This document shows, piece after piece, positions 32,485 through 39,685 of a stretch of 56,851 bases of DNA (position 1 is its first letter; each line of letters opens with the position of its first letter). The stretch is taken from NCBI GenBank assembly GCA_015063545.1, contig SVTX01000010.1, positions 1 to 56,851 of the forward strand. Reading direction: 5' to 3'. The notes under the pieces were generated by a model, which did not search any database, was not told the DNA's origin, and saw nothing but the letters and a program-made list of their open reading frames with translations. This DNA is from Oscillospiraceae bacterium. GTDB lineage: Bacteria; Bacillota; Clostridia; Oscillospirales; CAG-272. The position numbers were made by a program, and so were the translations under genes.

Positions 32485-32832
32485 TTATGAATTATTCTCT
32501 TTGAGTTGTTGTTCGAGTATGGCGATTAGTTGCTTAAGCTCGTTTCTTTCTTCTTTCGTCAAGTTATCCTTTTCATTTTTAGGATATGCAGTAATCAGAA
32601 AAATTTTCTCATATATTTCAAAATCAATATATATTACTCTGACTCCTCCGCTTTTACCTTGATGCTCAAATGCAAACCGCATTTTTCGAACTCCACCTGT
32701 TCCCTGCATCACAGCTCCTATCTTGGGATCAGCAAGTATTTCATCTTGAAGTCTGCGAAGATCATTATCATCCAATCCCAAATCCTTCCATTTGGCACGG
32801 AAATGTGGCAATTCAACAAATATTCTCGTCAT
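32485..32832 (-). CDS. RelE/HigB-type toxin
   Basis: 115 residues. TRIFVELPHFRAKWKDLGLD, then GGVRKMRFAFEHQGKSGGVR-VIYIDFEIYEKIFLITAYPK NEK: the pattern of HigB-2/RelE mRNA-cleaving toxins, with basic residues in the last strands. It is the first gene of the pair and has a consensus promoter. The C-terminal helix (LTKEERNELKQLIAILEQQL) is as in the family. The pair probably helps keep the element. Confidence 0.88.
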   Translation of the reverse strand: MTRIFVELPHFRAKWKDLGLDDNDLRRLQDEILADPKIGAVMQGTGGVRKMRFAFEHQGKSGGVRVIYIDFEIYEKIFLITAYPKNEKDNLTKEERNELKQLIAILEQQLKENNS

Positions 32833-32863
32833 TATAAAACTCCTGATGTCTTATTTCAATTAT

Positions 32864-32892
32864 ATTATACCCTATTTAATCGGGTTTGTCAA
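32864..32892 (-). promoter_or_regulatory. Promoter of the toxin-antitoxin pair
   Basis: Minus strand TTGACA (32892-32887), 17-base spacer, TATAAT (32869-32864): full consensus. Confidence 0.9.
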
Positions 32893-32996
32893 GCAATTTT
32901 TATGGATTTTTTTCGTTTTCCTTCATTGCTACGGTATGTGTGCCACAAAGGTATGACAAGCCGAAAGAGTTGAGGGAGTTTAGTACACCTTGCAAA

Positions 32997-33125
32997 ATGA
33001 GGGAACGGCTTTGCGGTATTTGTGATTATGCCGTTCACGGAATGGACGGAGATTTGATAGATTGCAATACAAGCATTACAAGACCGCCACAGAGTTGGTG
33101 CTATGTTGAGGAAAGGAAAGAATGA
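32997..33125 (+). CDS. Small Cys-rich phage protein, start uncertain
   Basis: At least 42 residues, MRERLCGICDYAVHGMDGDL followed by a further Cys and WCYVEERKE. The C-x2-C and later Cys suggest a zinc knuckle. The frame is open further upstream (VPQRYDKPKELREFSTPCK), with no good start or ribosome binding site, so the gene may have lost its 5' end where the phage module meets the toxin-antitoxin module. Confidence 0.5.
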   Translation: MRERLCGICDYAVHGMDGDLIDCNTSITRPPQSWCYVEERKE

Positions 33126-33126
33126 T

Positions 33127-33414
33127 ATGGCACGATATTATGAAGAACAAACCGTCCTTAATGCGGTTTGCAGAGGATGTAATGAGGAATTTTCGGACGA
33201 ACCTTGCGAGCCTTCCGATTGCTTGCTTTTGAGAGAAATAAAAAACCTCTCCACCGCCGATGTTGTACCAACGAGCGAGGTTGCGAGGGAGATTTTTGAG
33301 GAGATTGAAAATCTATCGGTAAATACGGTTGACGATTGGGGGAATAGTGTGCAAATTATAAGCGAAATAGATTATGCCGAACTCAAAAAGAAATACACGG
33401 AGGGCGGGAAATGA
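33127..33414 (+). CDS. Phage protein of unknown function
   Basis: 95 residues, MARYYEEQTVLNAVCRGCNE, with a C-x2-C pair and another Cys pair (EPCEPSDCLL), then an acidic helical part. GGAAAGGAAAG precedes ATG 33127. It overlaps the next gene by four bases (ATGA). No function recognised; similar small Cys-containing proteins are common in clostridial phages. Confidence 0.65.
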   Translation: MARYYEEQTVLNAVCRGCNEEFSDEPCEPSDCLLLREIKNLSTADVVPTSEVAREIFEEIENLSVNTVDDWGNSVQIISEIDYAELKKKYTEGGK

Positions 33415-33728
33415 CAAAGAAACGCTTTATTAAATTACTGATGTCACACGGTAAGCAACCACGAGAGGCGAGAATGATAGCACTCCGCTATAACGCTCGC
33501 GGTATGTCTTACAAGAAAGCCTATAACTTCTATTATGCAGAAACCTCCCTAATGAGGGCAATCCTCAAAATAGGAAAAGTGAGCATAAAGTTGGGCGATA
33601 GTATAACAAACGCCGCACAATCATTGAAAAAATTTACGGAGGCAAGCCGAGAGCAGCCAATACGCAGACTTACACCGGAAGAACTCGCAAAAATTCAAGG
33701 TTTACCCAACGAAACTGAAAGAGGTTGA
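33411..33728 (+). CDS. Basic phage protein of unknown function
   Basis: 105 residues, strongly basic: MTKKRFIKLLMSHGKQPREA, ARGMSYKKAYNFYYAE, and a C-terminal LTPEELAKIQGLPNETERG. It overlaps the preceding gene by four bases and ends one base before the methyltransferase start, so all three are one operon. No family is recognised; nucleic-acid binding is possible from its charge only. Confidence 0.65.
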   Translation: MTKKRFIKLLMSHGKQPREARMIALRYNARGMSYKKAYNFYYAETSLMRAILKIGKVSIKLGDSITNAAQSLKKFTEASREQPIRRLTPEELAKIQGLPNETERG

Positions 33729-33729
33729 T

Positions 33730-35514
33730 ATGTTAGAACAAGAACTTGTTGTAGATAATTTTGCCGGGGGCGGTGGAGCTTCCACAGGCATTGAAATGGC
33801 AATCGGCAGAAGCGTCGATATTGCTATAAATCACGATCCTGATGCTATCGCTATGCACAGAGAAAATCACCCTACCACGAAACACTATTGTGAGGACGTA
33901 TGGGAAGTAGATCCCGTAGAGGCTTGCGGTGATAAGTCGGTAGCACTCGCTTGGTTTTCGCCTGACTGCAAGCATTTTTCAAGAGCGAAGGGTGGCAAAC
34001 CTGTCGATAAGAAAATCAGAGGTCTTGCGTGGGTTGCTATCAAGTGGGCTTACCTTGTACGCCCTCGTGTGATTATGATGGAAAATGTACCCGAGATTAT
34101 GACTTGGGGGCCACTCGGAGAAGATAACAAACCTATTAAAGAGAGAATGGGAGAGACATTCGACGGATTTCTCGCTGCTCTTTCATTCGGATTGTCGCGC
34201 TCAAGCCCCGCATTTCATGAGATGTGCGAAGCTCTCGGTGTTTCCGAGAACTCTGACATAGCCCTCGCTTGCGAACGCGGTCTTGGATATGACATTCAGT
34301 ACAGAGAGCTTAAATCCTGCGATTACGGCGCACCGACTACTCGAACACGCTTCTATATGATCGCTCGTTGTGATGGCAAGCCTATTGTATGGCCCGCACC
34401 GACACACGGAGATAAGCGCAATCCCAAAGTCAAGGATGGCACACTCCTTCCTTACCGCACCGCGGCAGAGTGCATAGATTGGTCTATCCCGGCAAAGAGC
34501 ATTTTTGAGAGAGACAAGCCTCTTGCAGAAAACACTCTCCGCAGAATAGCCAAAGGCATACAGAAGTTTGTCATTGACAATCCCGAGCCGTTTATTGTTC
34601 ATTATAAGTTTGATAACGAGCCGGAGAGCATTGACGCTCCGCTTTCCACGGTGACGGCAGTAAACAGTCATTACGTTGTTACACCTACGATTATGTGTAA
34701 CAACACCAATAACAACGGCGCAAGCGCAGATTCTCCGCTGCCGACCGTTACCACAGGCAACAGGAATTTTGTAGTTACGCCTACAATCGTTCCTATTGGG
34801 TATGGAGAGCGCAAAGGTCAAGAGCCTCGTGTAAACAGCGTCGAAGATCCCCTTGGTACAATCGTGTCAAGCGGTAAGCATTATCTTGCTATGCCCTCTC
34901 TGATACAGTATCACTCCGAAACGTCCGAGGATGAGGTCAGAGGTCAGGAGCTTACAGAGCCTCTTATGACTGTTGACACTTCACCGCGATATGCCCTCTC
35001 GGTCGCAAACATTATGAAGAATTACGGCGGCAATTATCAAGGATCGGGTAGCGCGGTGGACGAGCCTCTTGATACTGTTACGGCAAAGGATCACAACTCC
35101 CTTGTCACAGCTCATATTTTGACGATGCGTAACAATATGGACGGTCAGGCAGTAGATGAGCCAATTACAACTATTTCTTGTAAGGAGCATCATGCAGAAG
35201 TTCAAGCGTTTCTTGTGAAATATTTTTCGGGCGAAAAAGTCAAGCCTGTCGATGCACCGCTTGATACTATTACAACAAAAGACCGCTTTGCCGTTGTGAC
35301 TGTTCACGGAGAGGAATACATAATCACGGACATTAAGATGCGAATGCTCACGCCAAGAGAACTATTCAAGGCGCAGGGCTTTCCTTCTGATTATATTATT
35401 GATACGGCAAACGGCAAGCCTTATCCAAAGAGTAAACAAGTCGCAAGATGCGGTAATGCGGTGACACCGCCCGTCCCGGCTGCTCTTGTGAGAGCTAATT
35501 TGTTGGAGGTGTAA
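33730..35514 (+). CDS. C5-cytosine DNA methyltransferase with seven internal repeats
   Basis: 594 residues. Motif I VVDNFAGGGGASTGIEMA, nucleophile Cys80 in FSPDCKHFSRAKGG, motif VI MMENVPEI, and motifs IX/X at the end (RMLTPRELFKAQGFPSDY, KQVARCGNAVTPPV). Between about 290 and 545, in the target-recognition region, a unit of about 30-40 residues with core EPLxTVTAKDHxxLVT occurs seven times (APLSTVTAV, SPLPTVTTG, DPLGTIVSS, EPLMTVDTS, EPLDTVTAK, EPITTISCK, APLDTITTK). It modifies cytosine, probably to protect phage DNA. No cognate nuclease is adjacent. Confidence 0.92.
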   Translation: MLEQELVVDNFAGGGGASTGIEMAIGRSVDIAINHDPDAIAMHRENHPTTKHYCEDVWEVDPVEACGDKSVALAWFSPDCKHFSRAKGGKPVDKKIRGLAWVAIKWAYLVRPRVIMMENVPEIMTWGPLGEDNKPIKERMGETFDGFLAALSFGLSRSSPAFHEMCEALGVSENSDIALACERGLGYDIQYRELKSCDYGAPTTRTRFYMIARCDGKPIVWPAPTHGDKRNPKVKDGTLLPYRTAAECIDWSIPAKSIFERDKPLAENTLRRIAKGIQKFVIDNPEPFIVHYKFDNEPESIDAPLSTVTAVNSHYVVTPTIMCNNTNNNGASADSPLPTVTTGNRNFVVTPTIVPIGYGERKGQEPRVNSVEDPLGTIVSSGKHYLAMPSLIQYHSETSEDEVRGQELTEPLMTVDTSPRYALSVANIMKNYGGNYQGSGSAVDEPLDTVTAKDHNSLVTAHILTMRNNMDGQAVDEPITTISCKEHHAEVQAFLVKYFSGEKVKPVDAPLDTITTKDRFAVVTVHGEEYIITDIKMRMLTPRELFKAQGFPSDYIIDTANGKPYPKSKQVARCGNAVTPPVPAALVRANLLEV

Positions 35515-36294
35515 ATGAAAGTAATTAAAATCAACTTACCCACAGAACTTACGAGCATCGAGCTTCATATTTTCGCAGATGAACATATCGGCGATGCTCA
35601 CTGTGACATGAAACGTCTGATGGAACGCATTGAACACGTTAAGAATACTCCCAATGCCTACTGCATTATGAACGGCGATATTCTTGATAATGCTACCAAA
35701 ACTTCTATCGGAGATACATACGCACAGGTATTCAACCCTATGGAGCAGCTTCACAGAGCCGTTGAATTGTTCGGGCCTATTAAGGATAAGGTACTCTGTA
35801 TCACACACGGCAATCACGAAAATCGCACATATAAGAAGGAAGGCATCAACCTCTCCGCTATGATCGCAAATCAACTCGGTCTGCAAGACCGATATTCGCC
35901 TACGTCTGCTCTAATGTTCTTGCGCTTCGGCAAAGGCTCACCGAGCGCAACACGCGGCAGGAGAATACTTTATACCATCTATGCCTTGCATGGTAGCGGT
36001 GGTGGTCGCAAGGAGGGCGCGAAGGCTATACGTCTCGCAGACATGGCTGCCATAGTCGATGTCGATATATACATACATAGTCACACGCACCTCCCTATGA
36101 TTATGAAACAAGGCTTCCACAGAGTTGACCTGACAAACAGTTCTGTCGCGCTTGTTGACAAGCTGTTTGTGAATACTGCCGCCAACCTTAATTATGGCGG
36201 TTATGGCGAGGCGCAGGAGTTCAAGCCGTCAAGCAAGGAAACGCCCGTCATTTATCTCGACGGCAAACGCAAGCAATTTAAAGCGAGGTTGTAA
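35515..36294 (+). CDS. Phage metallophosphoesterase
   Basis: 259 residues of the calcineurin-like phosphoesterase fold. All metal motifs are present: DEHIGD (D-x-H), NGDILDNAT (GDxxD), THGNHENR (GNHE) and HSHTHLP (GHxH-type). The ATG follows the methyltransferase stop directly, so the genes are co-transcribed. Substrate is unknown; phage versions can act on nucleic acids or nucleotides. Confidence 0.88.
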   Translation: MKVIKINLPTELTSIELHIFADEHIGDAHCDMKRLMERIEHVKNTPNAYCIMNGDILDNATKTSIGDTYAQVFNPMEQLHRAVELFGPIKDKVLCITHGNHENRTYKKEGINLSAMIANQLGLQDRYSPTSALMFLRFGKGSPSATRGRRILYTIYALHGSGGGRKEGAKAIRLADMAAIVDVDIYIHSHTHLPMIMKQGFHRVDLTNSSVALVDKLFVNTAANLNYGGYGEAQEFKPSSKETPVIYLDGKRKQFKARL

Positions 36295-36299
36295 TTATT

Positions 36300-36665
36300 A
36301 TGAAAGCAAGAATACCAAAATCATATCAAGAACTCCCCCAATCTCAACGCGATAAGCTCAAGGAGTATGCCAAACAGGTCGGTCTTGATGCTGCGAGAGA
36401 ACAGTTTAATCAGGACGTTCGCCTTATGACCGAGCTTTATATTAAGATGCTCTGCGTTCTCCTGCACGATACCGAGGGCTATGGCGAGAGGCGGCTTAAC
36501 CGCGTTCTGTGGAATCACAAGCGTCTCTTTACTCGGCAGATCCGTATGGTGCGAGACGGAGAACAAATCGAATATCTGAACAGGCGCATGTCCGAGATAT
36601 TCCACAAGGATGGATTTCCGCAGAAATTTTTAGATGAGTTGCTCGGAGAGGTGGATACTGTGTGA
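36300..36665 (+). CDS. Phage protein of unknown function
   Basis: 121 residues, mostly helical and charged: MKARIPKSYQELPQSQRDKL, then DVRLMTELYIKMLCVLLHDT and RRLNRVLWNHKRLFTRQIRM. It is five bases after the phosphoesterase gene and the last gene before the iterated repeats upstream of terS. The pattern is frequent in Siphoviridae of clostridia, but I do not know its role. Confidence 0.6.
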   Translation: MKARIPKSYQELPQSQRDKLKEYAKQVGLDAAREQFNQDVRLMTELYIKMLCVLLHDTEGYGERRLNRVLWNHKRLFTRQIRMVRDGEQIEYLNRRMSEIFHKDGFPQKFLDELLGEVDTV

Positions 36666-36667
36666 AT

Positions 36668-36938
36668 GGGACGGTAACGAAAAAATTAACTGTCCCACCG
36701 CAAAGCCTTATGGTACAAAGGATTTCGTAAACTATGGGACAGAGACAGTTCAATACCGAGGTCAGCTCTATATTGTTTGCTGTTCAAAAATAATTTTCAG
36801 TTGCGATATTTACTGTCTACTGTCCCTTTTATATATTTTTATAAATAAAAAATAATAAAAAATATAATAAATATAAGGGTTTTAGGCTTGGGACAGTTCA
36901 TGGGACAGTTCGACGGACAGTTTTTTTGTTACTGTCCC
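36668..36938. repeat. Cluster of GGGACAGT repeats upstream of terS
   Basis: Copies or near copies of GGGACAGT(TC), in both directions, at 36668 (GGGACGGT), 36689 (inverted), 36736, 36744 (GACAGTTC), 36812 (ACTGTC), 36819 (inverted), 36890, 36902, 36915 and 36931 (inverted). The last two pair as GGACAGT / ACTGTCC. The strongest cluster is within 70 bases of the terS start. Between them lies a very AT-rich stretch (36838-36875). Iterated sites beside terS suggest a packaging (pac/cos) site or binding sites for TerS or a regulator. Confidence 0.7.
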
Positions 36939-36966
36939 ATAGCAAAATTTGATAGGAGGTATTTAA

Positions 36967-37554
36967 ATGGCAGGGAAAAAAGGTATGAAAATGCAGAATT
37001 TGACCGAGGCGGATAGAGAGCGCAGACGAGGAACTTTGACCGTTACCAATGATGATGTTATTAAGGCATCTATTGTCGCTCCCTCTCCCGACGTCATACA
37101 TAATTTCTTGATGGGTAGACCGCCCGCTTATTCTTCCGAGGAAGAACTGCAAGCTAAAATTGAGGAGTATTTCGGTACTTTGCTTGCTCCGTTTTTTGAC
37201 GAGAACGGTATTCAGATAGGTACGAGGTGGATAAATAAGCCTACTGTGGGAGGGCTTGCCGTGTATTTGGGGATTGATAGAGTGACTTTGCACAATTATT
37301 CTAAATCTGACCGCTTTTTTAACGTAATAAAAAGAGCCAAGGATTTGATACACAGTTTTAACGAGCAAATGTTGACCGAAGGCAAAAACCCTGTCGGTGC
37401 GATCAATACTCTCATAAACACATCGGAGTTTTGGGTGTCCGACCAAAAAAATATCCGTGTCGAGCCTGTAATGCCTGACAACGGAGCGAAATCTGCATCC
37501 GAGATCACAGAATTTCTTGAAACGAGAGCTTTGCCTGAATCTGACGGAGACTGA
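36967..37554 (+). CDS. Phage terminase small subunit
   Basis: 195 residues. The centre reads EEELQAKIEEYFGTLL, then KPTVGGLAVYLGIDRVTLHN and YSKSDRFFNVIKRAKDLIHS: a helix-turn-helix followed by helices, as in terminase small subunits of the DNA-packaging Gp3-like type. TerS recognises phage DNA and loads the TerL motor. TAGGAGG precedes the start. Unusually, terL lies 4.3 kb downstream, with a repressor switch between them. Iterated repeats flank the gene on both sides. Confidence 0.82.
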   Translation: MAGKKGMKMQNLTEADRERRRGTLTVTNDDVIKASIVAPSPDVIHNFLMGRPPAYSSEEELQAKIEEYFGTLLAPFFDENGIQIGTRWINKPTVGGLAVYLGIDRVTLHNYSKSDRFFNVIKRAKDLIHSFNEQMLTEGKNPVGAINTLINTSEFWVSDQKNIRVEPVMPDNGAKSASEITEFLETRALPESDGD

Positions 37555-37648
37555 ATCTGACGGAAAGCATATATAGCCACGAGCTGAATTTGACCTCTCC
37601 CGATAGGCAAAATTTGACCGAGAGCCTTATATAGCTGAATTTGACCGA
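37535..37648. repeat. CTGAATYTGACSGA repeats at the 3' end of terS
   Basis: Five direct copies: CTGAATCTGACGGA at 37535 and 37551, CTGAATTTGACC at 37584, AATTTGACCGA at 37611 and CTGAATTTGACCGA at 37635. The first lies inside the last terS codons. The spacing is 16-33 bases. They are distinct from the GGGACAGT family upstream. Confidence 0.75.
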
Positions 37649-37702
37649 GCGCGGGAAGGCAAAAATAAAACGCCTGACGTGGCGGTTATATAGGCAAAAA
37701 AT

Positions 37703-37734
37703 AATCCCCGGAGCTTGTCCGGGGATTTTGTTTT
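37703..37734 (+). terminator. Terminator after the terS region
   Basis: Stem AATCCCCGGA / TCCGGGGATT, loop GCTTG, then TTTTGTTTT. Confidence 0.9.
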
Positions 37735-37813
37735 AACGTCTGCGTCTGCGCTTCCCTCTTGTAGCTGAACGGAGAACGACAAACACGGGGAATAATAAAA
37801 TCAATAATGGCAT
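37733..37813 (-). CDS. 26-residue membrane peptide with poly-Arg tail
   Basis: MPLLILLFPVFVVLRSAT followed by RGKRRRRR. A near-perfect AAAGGAGGTG lies seven bases before ATG 37813. One hydrophobic helix plus a basic tail predicts an inner-membrane microprotein. It is the last gene of a minus-strand series of small phage genes (39067 to 37733). Function is unknown; toxin- or holin-like roles are only speculation. Confidence 0.65.
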   Translation of the reverse strand: MPLLILLFPVFVVLRSATRGKRRRRR

Positions 37814-37827
37814 GGTTTACACCTCCT

Positions 37828-38100
37828 TTAAAATTCGGGATTGTCAAATAAATATGTTCCGTTTGCTTTATAACAGGCGTTCCAATGATTAACGAGAAAT
37901 TCAGCGCGTTTTTTTGTGGGGCAAAGATTCGCGCTTTTTAGCCCGCCGATGCTTTCAAATTTTGCTTTTATATTGTCGCTTTCTGAACATTTCACAATAT
38001 AAGAATAATATCCGGGTTTATATTCGGGGTTTGTTCTCTCGGTCAAAATGCTTTCGTTTATGTCCTGTTCTACGGTCACGGCAAAATAAAAATGTTTCAT
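37828..38100 (-). CDS. Small phage protein of unknown function
   Basis: 90 residues, MKHFYFAVTVEQDINESILT, with YKPGYYSYIVKCSESDNIKA and KKRAEFLVNHWNACYKANG. Gene ends 14 bases before the 26-residue peptide gene. GAGGAAGCG precedes the start. Proteins of this type sit in early operons of gut Firmicutes phages; the role is unknown. Confidence 0.65.
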   Translation of the reverse strand: MKHFYFAVTVEQDINESILTERTNPEYKPGYYSYIVKCSESDNIKAKFESIGGLKSANLCPTKKRAEFLVNHWNACYKANGTYLFDNPEF

Positions 38101-38115
38101 TGTTTCGCTTCCTCC

Positions 38116-38325
38116 TTAATTCCATTGTCCGCGTGTTATTGTGTTGTTCGGCGCTTTTTTGTTTCGACGTCTGAAAACGAGAGGATCAACACCGGGCAAA
38201 CCGAGCAAATAAAAAGTATCTTCAACGTTATAGCTTTTATTTGCTTCAATGCTTGCTTTGCGTTTGAGTTGTGGGAACGTGTGCGCGGTGATTGTTTTCC
38301 CATTTATAGCGGCCTTATATTCCAT
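38116..38325 (-). CDS. Small basic phage protein of unknown function
   Basis: 69 residues, MEYKAAINGKTITAHTFPQL, then LKRKASIEANKSYNVEDTFY. GAGAAAGG before ATG 38325 selects this start over an in-frame ATG at 38415 that overlaps the upstream gene and runs through a GC-rich hairpin (38380-38399, AGCGCCCA / TGGGCGCT). Function unknown. Confidence 0.6.
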   Translation of the reverse strand: MEYKAAINGKTITAHTFPQLKRKASIEANKSYNVEDTFYLLGLPGVDPLVFRRRNKKAPNNTITRGQWN

Positions 38326-38404
38326 TTTATAACCTTTCTCGCCTGCCATCATCAGAGCCGGGAGGCGATCCCACGGCTGAGCGCCCAGGTGTGGGCGCTT
38401 TCGG

Positions 38405-38683
38405 CTAAATTTCAAAAATATTATAATGTTCTGTAACTTCTCCGAAGAAGTAGCCCGCGCCTCTCCATGCGCATACAGAGCTTTTATAATACTTTTTCGG
38501 AATATATCCGTTATTCATGAGATAGTTAAAAACTTCGTGTTGCGCTCCTCTTGTTGAGCCTGTCGAGTAAGAGAAAAAGCCTATATAATGGGGTTTATTT
38601 TGTTTGATTCGGTAAACGGTGACTTCTCTATTGTTGCGCGTTCTGTTGTGGTGTGCGACTTCTTTATATATAAATGTTTTCAT
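38405..38683 (-). CDS. Small phage protein of unknown function
   Basis: 92 residues, MKTFIYKEVAHHNRTRNNRE, rich in aromatic and basic residues, with GFFSYSTGSTRGAQHEVFNY and a C-terminal RGAGYFFGEVTEHYNIFEI. It starts four bases after the previous gene's stop and is followed by a GC-rich hairpin. No family recognised. Confidence 0.6.
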   Translation of the reverse strand: MKTFIYKEVAHHNRTRNNREVTVYRIKQNKPHYIGFFSYSTGSTRGAQHEVFNYLMNNGYIPKKYYKSSVCAWRGAGYFFGEVTEHYNIFEI

Positions 38684-38686
38684 TGT

Positions 38687-39067
38687 TTAGCCCTCCTCTG
38701 CTTCGTTTTCGAGTTCGTCGAGGGCTTCGCTAATGGCAGAGCCGAGCAAATAACATCTAATGGTTACGTCTGCGGCTTCACTGCCCTTCTCAATCAGGTA
38801 ACTCGCATTGCATCCAAATTCTTGGAGAGCTTCGCCGAGTAAATCGAGATTGTGGCAGATGTATTCTTCTGCGCGCCATGTGTTAAAGGTGTAGCTTCCG
38901 CTTCCGTTCCCGGTCACGCTGTCAACCGTCCACAATTCATCGTGGAGTTTTTCGGCGAACTCGTCGCGATCTGCGAGGGCTTCGCGGATCTCTTCGGGGG
39001 TGTAGTTGTCGCGGATATATTCGAGGACGTCCGCGCGGACTGCTTCGGGGTAGTTGTATCTTTCCAT
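38687..39067 (-). CDS. Acidic phage protein, first gene of the minus-strand early operon
   Basis: 126 residues, acidic: MERYNYPEAVRADVLEYIRD, NYTPEEIREALADRDEFAEK, and an ending LDELENEAEEG. It is the first gene downstream of the divergent, operator-controlled promoter at 39133-39160, so it should be controlled by the repressor at 39460. Function is unknown. Confidence 0.65.
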   Translation of the reverse strand: MERYNYPEAVRADVLEYIRDNYTPEEIREALADRDEFAEKLHDELWTVDSVTGNGSGSYTFNTWRAEEYICHNLDLLGEALQEFGCNASYLIEKGSEAADVTIRCYLLGSAISEALDELENEAEEG

Positions 39068-39108
39068 ATATAACCTTTCTGCGATTTATAGCCTCGCCCG
39101 GCTTATTT

Positions 39109-39207
39109 GCAACCTTTTCGTTGTCTACTATTATTATACAATCTTTTCGTTGTAAGTCAATAGCGTTGCACGCTTGTTTACAATTTATTTACAATCTTTT
39201 CGTTGTA
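39109..39207. promoter_or_regulatory. Minus-strand early promoter with three repressor operators
   Basis: Operators: O1 GCAACCTTTTCGTTGTC (39109-39125), O2 TACAATCTTTTCGTTGTA (39137-39154) and O3 TACAATCTTTTCGTTGTA (39190-39207). The ends TACAA / TTGTA are palindromic. Promoter on the minus strand: TTGACT (39160-39155), 16-base spacer, TATAAT (39138-39133). O2 fills the spacer exactly, so bound repressor would block it. The promoter drives the small genes at 39067-37733. Confidence 0.85.
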
Positions 39208-39251
39208 AAAATATAGTGTTGTTTTAACTCTACTTTACGCAACACACAAGC

Positions 39252-39274
39252 ACCCGGCGCGAGCTGCGCCGGGT
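39252..39274. other. GC-rich hairpin in the switch region
   Basis: ACCCGGCGC / GCGCCGGGT with loop GAGCT. No T-run follows on the plus strand. It may insulate the two divergent units. Confidence 0.6.
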
Positions 39275-39295
39275 GGTGGGGGTGGGGTATATATA

Positions 39296-39307
39296 GAACG
39301 AATGTTC
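39296..39307. promoter_or_regulatory. LexA-type SOS box
   Basis: GAACGAATGTTC fits the Gram-positive LexA core GAAC-N4-GTTC, including the RNRY centre. It lies between the two divergent phage promoters and suggests that DNA damage influences the switch. Confidence 0.6.
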
Positions 39308-39391
39308 TGCTCTAAGTCACCAAAATTCCGCGCAAAAATAAAAAAGCCCTCTTTATTTACAAAATATTCATACATTTCTTTTCAAACCCTA

Positions 39392-39420
39392 TTGACTTTG
39401 CAATCTTTTCGTTGTATAAT
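39392..39420 (+). promoter_or_regulatory. Repressor promoter containing operator O4
   Basis: TTGACT (39392-39397), 17-base spacer, TATAAT (39415-39420). Operator GCAATCTTTTCGTTGTA (39400-39416) lies inside the spacer, so the repressor should control its own gene. Confidence 0.88.
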
Positions 39421-39459
39421 GAGTTCAAGCTAACAAAGCAACGAAAGGGGAATACAAAA

Positions 39460-39684
39460 ATGAAAGCAAACGAGATCGTTCAGAAGATAATGGAGAGTGA
39501 TGGTGTCACTCAAAAGAAGTTGGCAGAGGCACTTGGCTATGATGCGCCGCAGTATGTCGGCAATATGTTGTATCGAAAGAACGGTATGCGAGTAGATAAT
39601 CTCGTCAAGATGCTGAATGTTATGGGCTATGAGGTTGTCATTCGCAAGAAGATCGGCAAGTCGGAAGAATGGAAGGTGGACTAA
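39460..39684 (+). CDS. XRE-family repressor of the phage switch
   Basis: 74 residues, nearly all one helix-turn-helix domain: NEIVQKIMESDGVTQKKLAE, ALGYDAPQYVGNMLYRKNG. AAAGGGG precedes ATG 39460. Its promoter contains one of four identical-type operators, and the divergent promoter has the others, so it is the likely binder of TACAA-N8-TTGTA. It is very short and has no cleavable C-terminal domain; relief of repression by LexA-like self-cleavage is not expected. The resolvase gene starts two bases after its stop codon. Confidence 0.85.
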   Translation: MKANEIVQKIMESDGVTQKKLAEALGYDAPQYVGNMLYRKNGMRVDNLVKMLNVMGYEVVIRKKIGKSEEWKVD

Positions 39685-39685
39685 T

